Assembly: GCA_021324035.1 (NCBI GenBank)
Contig: JAJPJU010000362.1
Coordinates: 1 to 11,062 of the forward strand
From: Spartobacteria bacterium
GTDB lineage: Bacteria > Verrucomicrobiota > Verrucomicrobiia > Chthoniobacterales > UBA10450
DNA: 11,062 nt
Direction of reading: 5' to 3'
The stretch's first letter is position 1; every line of letters starts with the position of its first letter. A program made the position numbers and the translations under genes. Shown one piece after another: positions 5,579 to 11,062 of the stretch. The notes beneath the pieces were generated by a model. It made no database searches, had not been told where the DNA came from, and saw nothing but the letters and a program-made list of their open reading frames with translations.

Positions 5579-6342
5579 GCGCGAAAAAGAAAACGAAGCA
5601 CAAAACTGGAACCCGCAAAGAATGGCTGGCTGCGCGCAAAAAGCTCCTCACCAAAGAGAAAGAGCTAACCCGGCGCAGCGATGAGTTAGCGCGACAGCGG
5701 CAGGAGCTGCCGTGGGTCCGTATTGATAAAGAATATCAATTTGAAACGGACGAAGGAAAAGCGTCGCTCGCCGATCTCTTCAAAGGACGGTCGCAACTGC
5801 TTGTTTATCACTTCATGTTCGGACCCGATTACAAAGCCGGCTGTCCGTCCTGCTCGGCGATTGCCGATGGTTACAACGGATTCGTCGTCCATCTTGCTAA
5901 TCACGACGTGATGTTTTGGACGATCTCTCGCGCGCCGATTGCGAAGCTGCAGACGTTTAAAAAGCGAATGGACTGGACGTTTCCCTGGGCCTCCTCCTTC
6001 GGCAGCGATTTCAACTTTGATTTCAGCGCCGGACTCACTGAGGAGCAACAGCGCAAAGGCGGCTTCGAATACAACTTCGAGCGCGAGGAAGTCTGGAGTC
6101 CGGAGGAATCGGAAGGAGTCGTTCCGTTCGCGAAGATGTCAGGGACTGATCCGGCGACGTACGTGCGCGAGCGCCCGGGCATGAGCGCATTCACGCTCGA
6201 GGACGGCGTGGTTTATCACGCCTATTCTACTTATGCACGCGGGCTGGATGGGCTCTGGGGCATGTACCAATGGCTCGACCGCGCGCCAAAGGGCCGCAAC
6301 GAGCCGAACGGTCTTTGGTGGCGCCACCACGACAAATATTGA
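5575..6342 (+). CDS. DUF899 thioredoxin-like protein
   Basis: A 255-residue protein of the DUF899 family, which has a thioredoxin-like fold and no firmly known reaction. The start ATG at 5575 overlaps the stop of the small MCPAC gene (ATGA), so translation is probably coupled. The frame stays open much further upstream, but that part overlaps arsR and is out of character. Residues 1-45 are Lys/Arg-rich and helical (KEWLAARKKLLTKEKELTR), the usual DUF899 opening. The core holds FKGRSQLLVYHFMFGPDY and the paired cysteines GCPSC (Cys90, Cys93) at the thioredoxin CxxC position. Family landmarks WTFPWASSFGSDFNFDF and the ending GLDGLWGMYQWLDRAPKGR are clear. The ArsR, DUF899, AHSA1 grouping is common and may concern small-molecule stress; the substrate is unknown. 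Confidence 0.88.
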   Translation: MSAKKKTKHKTGTRKEWLAARKKLLTKEKELTRRSDELARQRQELPWVRIDKEYQFETDEGKASLADLFKGRSQLLVYHFMFGPDYKAGCPSCSAIADGYNGFVVHLANHDVMFWTISRAPIAKLQTFKKRMDWTFPWASSFGSDFNFDFSAGLTEEQQRKGGFEYNFEREEVWSPEESEGVVPFAKMSGTDPATYVRERPGMSAFTLEDGVVYHAYSTYARGLDGLWGMYQWLDRAPKGRNEPNGLWWRHHDKY

Positions 6343-6368
6343 ACTGCCGAAATGGAAGGATCGACAAT

Positions 6369-6821
6369 ATGACTACGAAAGCAGAAGAAAAAACATCGCT
6401 CGAGATCAAACGGTTCATCAACGCGCCCCGCGATCGGGTTTACGCGGCATGGACCGATCCGGTGCAATTAAAGGAATGGTGGGGCCCGAAAGAAGTTCGG
6501 ACGCTCACAATCGTCGCCGACACGCGGGTGGGCGGAAAGTATCGCTGGGATCTGGTGAACCAGGAAGGCGAGAAAATGAGCGTATTCGGCGAATACCAAG
6601 AGCTCGTTCCCGGAAAGAAAGTCGTCTTCACCTGGAAATGGGACGACGACGAAGACTGGAAAGATTACGACAGTATTGTGTCAGTTGAATTTTCCGATCG
6701 CGATGGGGGGACTGAACTTCGCTTGACGCACGTTAAATTGCCGAGCGAGGCATCGCGCGATCGCCACACGGAAGGCTGGAACAGCGTGATCGATCGGTTG
6801 GAAAAATTCTTCAACAAGTAA
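6369..6821 (+). CDS. AHSA1-type SRPBCC domain protein
   Basis: A 150-residue single-domain protein with the START/Bet v1-like fold (Activator of Hsp90 ATPase homolog 1-like family). These proteins hold a hydrophobic pocket and bind a small ligand; few have known functions. Family marks are IKRFINAPRDRVYAAWTDP, the WWGP motif, VGGKYRWDL in the strand region, FTWKWDDD, and the C-terminal helix HTEGWNSVIDRLEKFF. The ATG at 6369 follows a good AAGGA site (6356-6360) with an eight-base spacer. The same frame is open upstream but overlaps DUF899, so I reject that extension. It lies 26 bases after DUF899 and 17 before the next gene, in one operon under the ArsR repressor. It is probably a cytoplasmic ligand-binding or detoxification protein. 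Confidence 0.9.
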   Translation: MTTKAEEKTSLEIKRFINAPRDRVYAAWTDPVQLKEWWGPKEVRTLTIVADTRVGGKYRWDLVNQEGEKMSVFGEYQELVPGKKVVFTWKWDDDEDWKDYDSIVSVEFSDRDGGTELRLTHVKLPSEASRDRHTEGWNSVIDRLEKFFNK

Positions 6822-6838
6822 CGGAGGCAACAAAGAAA

Positions 6839-7195
6839 ATGGACACTAAAGAAGTGGCGAAGAAAGTCGTGGAACTGGTTCGCAAACAAGCCTGGTACGA
6901 AGCGCTGGACGCGTTGTATGACGATAACATCGTCAGTGTAGAAGCAGACCCGGGCGCACCCGAGACGCGCGGCAAAGAAGGCGTCCGCGGCAAAATCGAC
7001 TGGTGGGTCAATGAAATGGAGGTTCACAAGTTCGAGGCCAGTGAACCGTTTGTTGGTCACGATCGATTTGTTGTCCAATACGACGCTGAGGTGAGCGAAA
7101 AGAAATCAAAGCAGCGCCGCCAATTGTCGGAGGTGGGCGTTTACACTGTAAAAAACGGCAAGATTGTGCGGGAGGAGTTTCTCCCGCGGGTTTAA
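6839..7195 (+). CDS. SnoaL-like/NTF2-like small cone-fold protein
   Basis: A 118-residue protein with the look of the SnoaL/NTF2-like superfamily. It has a helical start (VAKKVVELVRKQAWYEALDALYDDNIVSVEA), the GKEGVRGKIDWWVNEMEVHKFEA middle, and alternating strands (DRFVVQYDAEV, LSEVGVYTVKNGKIVREEFL). Such domains form a small ligand pocket and act as isomerases, hydrolases or binding proteins; the residues here do not decide which. A strong GGAGG site (6823-6827) precedes the ATG at 11 bases. It closes the arsR operon; its stop is three bases from the stop of the opposing lipoprotein gene. Membership of the superfamily is fairly sure, function is not. Confidence 0.78.
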   Translation: MDTKEVAKKVVELVRKQAWYEALDALYDDNIVSVEADPGAPETRGKEGVRGKIDWWVNEMEVHKFEASEPFVGHDRFVVQYDAEVSEKKSKQRRQLSEVGVYTVKNGKIVREEFLPRV

Positions 7196-7210
7196 CGCTC
7201 AATTTTTTTT
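7168..7210 (+). terminator. Possible terminator of the arsR operon
   Basis: GCGGGAG (7168-7174) pairs perfectly with CTCCCGC (7181-7187) around a six-base loop, in the last codons of the SnoaL-like gene. A run of eight T residues (7203-7210) follows 15 bases later. The gap between stem and T-run is larger than usual, so termination would be less efficient than a classical site. The T-run also encodes the Lys codons at the end of the opposing lipoprotein gene. Confidence 0.4.
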
Positions 7211-7393
7211 CGATTCACCTGGGATCTTTTGCGGAACCGGCGTCGGCGACGGGATCTCCGCCGCGCTTCCGCCGGGCACGCGGTAGACCGTATGACCGGA
7301 TTGTTGCCGGCTTTCTTCGGGCGGGCCGAACAATCCGCAGCCGTTAAACAAAAGCAGCAGCGTGATTGCCAGGGCCGGGAAAATCCGATTCAC
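7199..7393 (-). CDS. Small lipoprotein, 64 residues
   Basis: The protein begins (GTG) MNRIFPALAITLLLLFNGCGLF. It has a short basic N-region, a hydrophobic core and a lipobox ending in Cys19 (LFNGC), the site of lipid attachment after signal peptidase II cleavage. The mature part is only about 46 residues, polar and rich in Pro, Ser and Glu (PPEESRQQSGH, PSPTPVPQKIPGESKKN), with no recognisable domain, so it is probably a disordered anchor or small periplasmic-side protein. The GTG at 7393-7391 is the only start that gives a proper signal peptide; the ribosome binding site is poor. Its stop is three bases from the convergent SnoaL-like gene. It is divergent from the CYTH gene, with 26 bases between the two starts. 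Function unknown. Confidence 0.7.
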   Translation of the reverse strand: MNRIFPALAITLLLLFNGCGLFGPPEESRQQSGHTVYRVPGGSAAEIPSPTPVPQKIPGESKKN

Positions 7394-7404
7394 TCGAAAC
7401 GAGT
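7392..7404. repeat. Short inverted repeat between divergent starts
   Basis: ACTCG (7392-7396) and CGAGT (7400-7404) flank AAA, a perfect 5-bp dyad in the 26-base gap between the lipoprotein and CYTH starts. It may be an operator or nothing; it is short enough to arise by chance. Confidence 0.25.
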
Positions 7405-7419
7405 CTGGCAGGACTTGCG

Positions 7420-7893
7420 ATGAAACACAAAAAAGGCCGCGAGATTGAACGCAAGTTCCTGATTAAACACCTGCCCGTCCAGATCCTTCACTCGAAACAT
7501 TATCCATTGCGGCAAGGTTACCTGGCGAACGAAGCGCGTGGCCGTCACGTCAGGTTGCGGAAAAAGGGCAAGACAATGTCGCTGACTTTCAAGGTCAGCC
7601 GGGAACGCGGCTCGAGCCGGGAAGAGCGGGAGATTCGGTTAAGTAGCAAACAGTTCGAGACCTTGTGGGCGGCGACCAAAGGACGGCGATTGAGGAAGAC
7701 CCGTTACGAAATTCCGTGGAAAAAGCTCAAGATCGAGGTCGACATTTATCACGGTCGAAACCATGGTTTGATGGTGGCGGAAGTTGAATTTCCGAACCAC
7801 GCGAGCCGTCGGAGATTCAAACCACCGCGCTGGTTTGGCCGCGAAGTCACCGGTGAAAAACGATACAGCAATGTGAGGCTGGCCCGCGAATAG
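7420..7893 (+). CDS. CYTH domain protein (triphosphate tunnel metalloenzyme)
   Basis: A 157-residue single-domain CYTH protein. The family folds into a beta-barrel tunnel that binds triphosphate groups with divalent metal; members hydrolyse inorganic triphosphate or nucleoside triphosphates. The signature ExExK is Glu8-Ile-Glu10-Arg-Lys12. Further tunnel residues follow: Arg31 (RQGYL), Arg45 and Arg47 (HVRLRKKG), Lys58 (LTFKVSRE), the acidic/basic pattern EEREIRL, Glu106 and Asp108 (IEVDIY), and Glu121 and Glu123 (VAEVEF). All key charges are present, so the enzyme should be active. The ATG at 7420 has an AGGA site (7410-7413) at six bases; a TTG at 7366 would overlap the lipoprotein gene. 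The CHAD gene begins six bases after the stop, a common CYTH-CHAD pair. Inorganic triphosphatase is the best guess for activity. Confidence 0.9.
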   Translation: MKHKKGREIERKFLIKHLPVQILHSKHYPLRQGYLANEARGRHVRLRKKGKTMSLTFKVSRERGSSREEREIRLSSKQFETLWAATKGRRLRKTRYEIPWKKLKIEVDIYHGRNHGLMVAEVEFPNHASRRRFKPPRWFGREVTGEKRYSNVRLARE

Positions 7894-7899
7894 ACTGAC

Positions 7900-8829
7900 A
7901 TGAGCTATCGATTGAAAAAAGGCGAAACGCTTGGCGCCGGTCTGCGCCGAATTTGTCGCAAGGAGATCGAAGGAGCAGTCGCGGTGGCGAGCGGCGAACA
8001 GAAAACCGGCGGCGCCCCGGTTCACGAAATGCGAAAGCATTTGAAGAAAGCCCGGGCCGCGCTCCGCCTGGTGAAGAAAGAAATCGGGACCGGACTTTTC
8101 CGAGATCAGGACCATTGTCTGCGCGATGTTGGGCGGCTCACTTCTGAGATCCGCGATGCTGAGGTGCGGTTGCAAACGGTCCGCGACCTTCAGGGAATCA
8201 GTGAACGCCGACATCGCCGGGGTGCTTACCCGAAGCTGGAAACGATGCTGGTGATGGAGTTCGAAAATTTCATGGCGGCCTTCGCAGAATGGCAAACCCA
8301 GGCCATCCCCATGCTCGAGCGCGCGAGAAAGAATGTCGATTGCTGGCCGCTCGACCATTTCGATTGCAAACAATTGCGCCGCGCAGTCCAACGAAGTTAC
8401 AAAAACGCGCGGAAAGCCCTGGCTTGCGCCCAATCATCGCCCAGCTCCGAAAATTTTCATGCTTTGCGGACTCGGGCGAAACGACTCTGGTACGAACTAC
8501 GCATTCTGCGTCCGGTAAATCCGGTGGTTCTCAAAAACTTGAGCGACGATCTCGACGCCTTGGGAAGTCTGCTCGGCCGCGCCCATGATCTGAGTTTTCT
8601 GGGCGATCGACTCCGCCGGGACGAGCGAAGCTCGGAATGGGGACGTGAAGGTCGCAAGCTTCTGGCAGTGATTGAAGTGAGCCAGGGGGATTTGCAACGA
8701 GGCGCGGCCGAATTGGCCGAACATTTCTTCGCCGAGCGCCCGAGAGATTTCGGCGAACGTATCGGCGGCTGGCTCGAAGATTGGGAAAACCACGCCTGTC
8801 CGTCCATTCCGGAAAAGCTTCTCGCCTGA
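7900..8829 (+). CDS. CHAD domain protein, polyphosphate-binding
   Basis: A 309-residue, almost wholly helical and strongly basic protein. CHAD (conserved histidine alpha-helical domain) proteins have been shown to bind inorganic polyphosphate through a basic groove formed by two four-helix bundles. The two half-signatures are visible: HEMRKHLKKAR (His42, Arg45, Lys46, Lys49, Lys50) and HALRTRAKRLWYELR (His187, Arg190, Lys194, Arg195). The partner motifs IRDAEVRL (84-91) and a later LGRAHDLSFL stretch complete each half. No signal peptide is present, so it is cytoplasmic. It is translated just behind CYTH and converges on sixA, 26 bases from its stop, with no clear hairpin between the two. It probably tethers the CYTH enzyme or other partners to polyphosphate granules. 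Confidence 0.9.
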   Translation: MSYRLKKGETLGAGLRRICRKEIEGAVAVASGEQKTGGAPVHEMRKHLKKARAALRLVKKEIGTGLFRDQDHCLRDVGRLTSEIRDAEVRLQTVRDLQGISERRHRRGAYPKLETMLVMEFENFMAAFAEWQTQAIPMLERARKNVDCWPLDHFDCKQLRRAVQRSYKNARKALACAQSSPSSENFHALRTRAKRLWYELRILRPVNPVVLKNLSDDLDALGSLLGRAHDLSFLGDRLRRDERSSEWGREGRKLLAVIEVSQGDLQRGAAELAEHFFAERPRDFGERIGGWLEDWENHACPSIPEKLLA

Positions 8830-8855
8830 ATTTCGAATTCCGGTCGAGTTCCCTC

Positions 8856-9317
8856 TTAACTTGTCGTGATTTTGGGTGGAATGAGCCAGAGAAGACGGCC
8901 GCCGCGCCACGACCGGTTCAAGTCGACCAATGCAATCCCAGCTTTGGGAAGTTTTAGCGACCCGCCGGTTAGTTCCGAAATCACTTCGGAAAAATCGGGT
9001 TCGTGTCCGACGATCATCAGACTTTCTTCCGGATATTTTTTTAGCAACCGCTCCAGATCGGACCGGTCGAAACCGGGTGCGAGCAATTTATCCTCGCGAC
9101 ACTTGATCTTTAATCGCTCGGCGGCGATCTCGGCGGTTTGAGACGCACGCGGCAGCGGACTGGTGACGATCAGGTCAGGCTTCGCCTTGACGCGCTTCAG
9201 GAATGCGGCGACTTCGCGCATTTCCTTTTTCCCATGTTTGTTCAGCGGACGCTCATCGTCCGGTTTTTTCCAGTCTGGCCAATCAGCCTCGCCGTGTCTG
9301 AGAAAATATAGTTCCAT
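8856..9317 (-). CDS. sixA: SixA-like phosphohistidine phosphatase (histidine phosphatase superfamily)
   Basis: A 153-residue cytoplasmic protein of the histidine phosphatase superfamily, SixA type. The catalytic RHG is at residues 7-9 (YFLRHGEADW, His8 as nucleophile). The second histidine is His105 in VGHEPDF. Arg57 in SPLPRASQTAE is the usual additional phosphate ligand. SixA of E. coli removes phosphate from histidine of phosphotransfer proteins; in many bacteria sixA-like genes sit beside ppk and CHAD genes, so the true substrate here may be a different phosphohistidine or phosphoester. An AGGAAAG site lies ten bases before the ATG. It is the last gene of the - strand operon, 15 bases behind the ppgK-like gene. 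The size matches the family. The symbol reflects family membership, not a proven function. Confidence 0.88.
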   Translation of the reverse strand: MELYFLRHGEADWPDWKKPDDERPLNKHGKKEMREVAAFLKRVKAKPDLIVTSPLPRASQTAEIAAERLKIKCREDKLLAPGFDRSDLERLLKKYPEESLMIVGHEPDFSEVISELTGGSLKLPKAGIALVDLNRSWRGGRLLWLIPPKITTS

Positions 9318-9332
9318 GCCCTGTCTGCTTTC

Positions 9333-10022
9333 CTAAAAGATTTTCCATTTCGCCCGCCCGGTGCGGGGATCGTTCTGCCAAAGACGAACTCCGCCCATAA
9401 AAGCATTTCGATTGTGGCCCAGCTCCGTGTCGGCCGGCAGCTCGTGTAACTTTTTCGCTTTCCCGCCGCCGAGCACGATATAATCCGCGATGACCGATTT
9501 CTTGAGCTGATCCACTGCGAACGTCACTTCGCGTTCCCATTCCTTGCCGCCAAGTTCGTCAATTCCGGTTTTGCCGAGAAAATCCTCGATGATCCGATGA
9601 TCGCGGTAGGGTAAATCGCCCAGTTCGAGCGGAAGCAGCATGTCCGGCAAAACGAGGGTCGAACCAAGCCCCGTCCCGAGGCCGAGAAACAGCATGCGAC
9701 CGCCGCGGTAGCTGCCAAGGGCCTGGAGCGCGGCGTCGTTCAGGATCCGGACCGGCTTGCCCAACGCTTTTTCGAAATTGAACCCGACCCAGCCTTTCCC
9801 GAGATGTTTTGGGTCGGTCAGAATGCGGCCATTGCGAACCGGCGCAGGAAATCCGACCGCGACGGCATCGAACTTCCATTCCTTCAGATCTTTCTTGATT
9901 TGCGCGACCATTTCGCGCGGCGTCATTTTCGGTCCCGACTTAAATTTCCGCCGCTTTTTGCGCGAGATCATCATCTTCACGTGGGTGCCGCCGACGTCGA
10001 TGACGAGAAGCTTTTTCTTCAC
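9333..10022 (-). CDS. ppgK: ROK-family sugar kinase, polyphosphate glucokinase-like
   Basis: A 229-residue actin-fold (ROK) kinase resembling polyphosphate glucokinase, which phosphorylates glucose using polyphosphate. Motifs in order: phosphate-1 loop LLVIDVGGTHVK (5-16), AVGFPAPVRNG (55-65), a GKGWVGFN stretch (75-82) close to the 'KSWIGTN' of mycobacterial PPGK, catalytic Asp96 in RILNDAA, the FLGLGTGLGS nucleotide/phosphate loop (112-121), and VLGGG near the end. The ROK zinc-cysteine cluster is absent, as in PPGK. The family ExGH motif reads ELGD (Glu133-Asp136), so its His is replaced. I chose the GTG at 10022-10020 because it overlaps the ppk stop (GTGA) and directly precedes the phosphate loop; the only upstream ATG, at 10136, lies inside ppk. 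Neighbouring ppk1 supports polyphosphate as phosphoryl donor; the sugar substrate is not proven. Confidence 0.82.
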   Translation of the reverse strand: MKKKLLVIDVGGTHVKMMISRKKRRKFKSGPKMTPREMVAQIKKDLKEWKFDAVAVGFPAPVRNGRILTDPKHLGKGWVGFNFEKALGKPVRILNDAALQALGSYRGGRMLFLGLGTGLGSTLVLPDMLLPLELGDLPYRDHRIIEDFLGKTGIDELGGKEWEREVTFAVDQLKKSVIADYIVLGGGKAKKLHELPADTELGHNRNAFMGGVRLWQNDPRTGRAKWKIF

Positions 10023-11062
10023 GATCTTTTTGGCGGTTCCGGGGCGACGGTGATCGGAATTAATTTGTCCGCCGGCGCGGGCTTTTTCCGGCCCTGTTGT
10101 TTGGCGCGCTCGCGCGAAACTTCGCGAAAATGCCATTGGGCTTGAGAACGCGCCTCCAACCCTTCCGGTTTCAGACGCCGATAACTTCCGTCAGGCTGCA
10201 GTTCACGGGCCTTTACCCGATCGTCCAAAAATCTCGGCAGAACTTCGTTGACGATGAGGTCGCGCAATTGCGGCGTCTCGATTGGAAACGCCACCTCAAC
10301 CCGGCGCAGAAAATTCCGTGGCATCCAGTCAGCGCTGGAAAGATAAACTTCGGGCTGGCCGCCATTTTCAAAATAATAAATGCGGCTGTGCTCCAGAAAC
10401 CGGCCGACGATGCTGATGACGCGAATGTATTCGCTCAATTCCGGCATTTTTGGCCGCAAACAACAAATTCCGCGGACGATCAGGTCGATGGTGACTTCGG
10501 CGTTCGATGCTTCGTAAAGTTTTTCGATGATCTCCTGGTCGACGAGCGAATTCAGCTTGGCCAAGATGCGCGCGGGTTTGCCGGCCTTCGCATTGTCCCG
10601 TTCCCGCTCGATTTTTGCGATTAACCGTTGCTTCATGTCGAACGGCGCAACCATCAGTTTTTTCAGGCCCGGGTAGCCGGCGAGTCCGGTCAGAGTGTTA
10701 AAGACGACCGCGACTTCTTCGGTGATCTGGGGACTGCTCGTCAATAGACCGAAGTCGGTGTAAATACGCGCGGTTCGCTGGTGATAATTTCCAGTACCGA
10801 GATGGACGTAGCGCCGAATCTGATCGGAGTCGCGCCGGACGATCAGTAATGCCTTGCAATGGGTTTTTAGCCCGACCACGCCGTAAATGACGTGCGCGCC
10901 CGCTTCCTCCAGACGGCGAGCCCATTCGATATTGGCCGCTTCATCGAAACGCGCGCGCAACTCCACTATTGCCGTCACCTGTTTGCCGGCGGTCGCGGCA
11001 TCGATCAATGCGCCGACAATTGGAGAATCGCCGCTCGTCCGATAGAGCGTGATTTTCATCGC
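10019..11062 (-). CDS. ppk: Polyphosphate kinase 1, C-terminal part (5' end outside window)
   Basis: The frame is open through the window edge, so the N-terminal half is missing. PPK1 reversibly transfers the terminal phosphate of ATP to polyphosphate through an autophosphorylated histidine. Counting from the Met at 11059, landmarks are KITLYRTSGDSPIV (2-15), the catalytic His67 in GLKTHCK, RRYVHLGTGNYH (82-93), YTDFGLLT, and the second conserved His224 in EHSRIYYF. The 157-residue spacing between the two histidines is the same as between His435 and His592 of E. coli PPK. The C-terminus carries a basic, Pro-rich extension of about 50 residues after the usual end (SQAQWHFREVSRERAKQQGRK is cut short here for length). 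It is the first visible gene of a - strand operon with ppgK and sixA; its stop overlaps the ppgK start. Confidence 0.95.
   Translation of the reverse strand, partial: AMKITLYRTSGDSPIVGALIDAATAGKQVTAIVELRARFDEAANIEWARRLEEAGAHVIYGVVGLKTHCKALLIVRRDSDQIRRYVHLGTGNYHQRTARIYTDFGLLTSSPQITEEVAVVFNTLTGLAGYPGLKKLMVAPFDMKQRLIAKIERERDNAKAGKPARILAKLNSLVDQEIIEKLYEASNAEVTIDLIVRGICCLRPKMPELSEYIRVISIVGRFLEHSRIYYFENGGQPEVYLSSADWMPRNFLRRVEVAFPIETPQLRDLIVNEVLPRFLDDRVKARELQPDGSYRRLKPEGLEARSQAQWHFREVSRERAKQQGRKKPAPADKLIPITVAPEPPKRS

Noticed and set aside
7639..8433. Open frame of 264 codons on the - strand across CYTH and CHAD
   Set aside because: Shadow frame created by high GC codon use; no start signal or motif, while both + strand genes carry full family signatures.
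8828..8855. GAATTTCGAATTCC between CHAD and sixA as another copy of the mazG repeat or a bidirectional terminator
   Set aside because: Only the short GAATTC core is shared, no long arms or T-run; chance similarity is likely.
10023..10136. Upstream ATG extension of the PPGK-like kinase
   Set aside because: The added 38 residues are Arg/Ala/Lys-rich sequence read from the ppk 3' end in another frame and precede the normal ROK start.
1..11062. tRNA, rRNA, CRISPR array, transposase or phage genes
   Set aside because: No repeat-spacer pattern, no tRNA-like cloverleaf, and no mobile-element proteins were seen in any reading frame.

Overview
The window looks like chromosomal DNA of a Gram-negative bacterium with an outer membrane. 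It has two outer-membrane porins with signal peptides and terminal aromatic residues, a lipoprotein with a lipobox, and SecG. Moderate-to-high GC, porins that begin with an 'ALLDLLVRKKLITAQEAEEVRAE'-type helix (quoted in parts below), and GTTGGACGTT-type repeat DNA between genes fit a soil Verrucomicrobiota (Chthoniobacterales/Spartobacteria-like). That assignment is inference from general familiarity, not a search result.

Layout. (1) 1-954, + strand: the C-terminal part of MazG (nucleotide pyrophosphohydrolase), an imperfect inverted repeat that runs into the end of mazG, then secG. (2) 960-4340, + strand: two tandem paralogous porins separated by a terminator and a structured leader, closed by a strong intrinsic terminator. 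(3) 4364-5054: a thioredoxin-type arsenate reductase with the full cysteine triad, then a possible 61-residue membrane protein. (4) 5063-7195, + strand: an operon of an ArsR-family repressor, a 41-residue MCPAC small membrane protein, a DUF899 thioredoxin-like protein, an AHSA1/SRPBCC protein and a SnoaL/NTF2-like protein. A perfect 24-bp palindrome covers the -10 region and the start codon of the repressor. (5) 7199-7393, - strand: a 64-residue lipoprotein. (6) 7420-11062: a polyphosphate locus. CYTH (triphosphate tunnel) and CHAD (polyphosphate-binding) proteins on + converge on a - strand operon ppk1 > ppgK-like ROK kinase > sixA-like phosphohistidine phosphatase.

How the parts work together. 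The last 3.6 kb gathers enzymes expected to make polyphosphate (PPK1), spend it on a sugar (PPGK-like kinase), bind it (CHAD), act on triphosphate-type ligands (CYTH) and remove phosphate from phosphohistidine (SixA-like). PPK1 and the PPGK-like kinase overlap by four bases (GTGA), so their translation is probably coupled. The ArsR operon is probably self-repressed. The most noteworthy items are the polyphosphate locus, the ArsR operator on a near-leaderless start, the hidden MCPAC small protein, and the leader RNA with competing folds in front of the second porin. I found no tRNA, rRNA, CRISPR array or transposase. No stretch over 300 bases lacks a gene.
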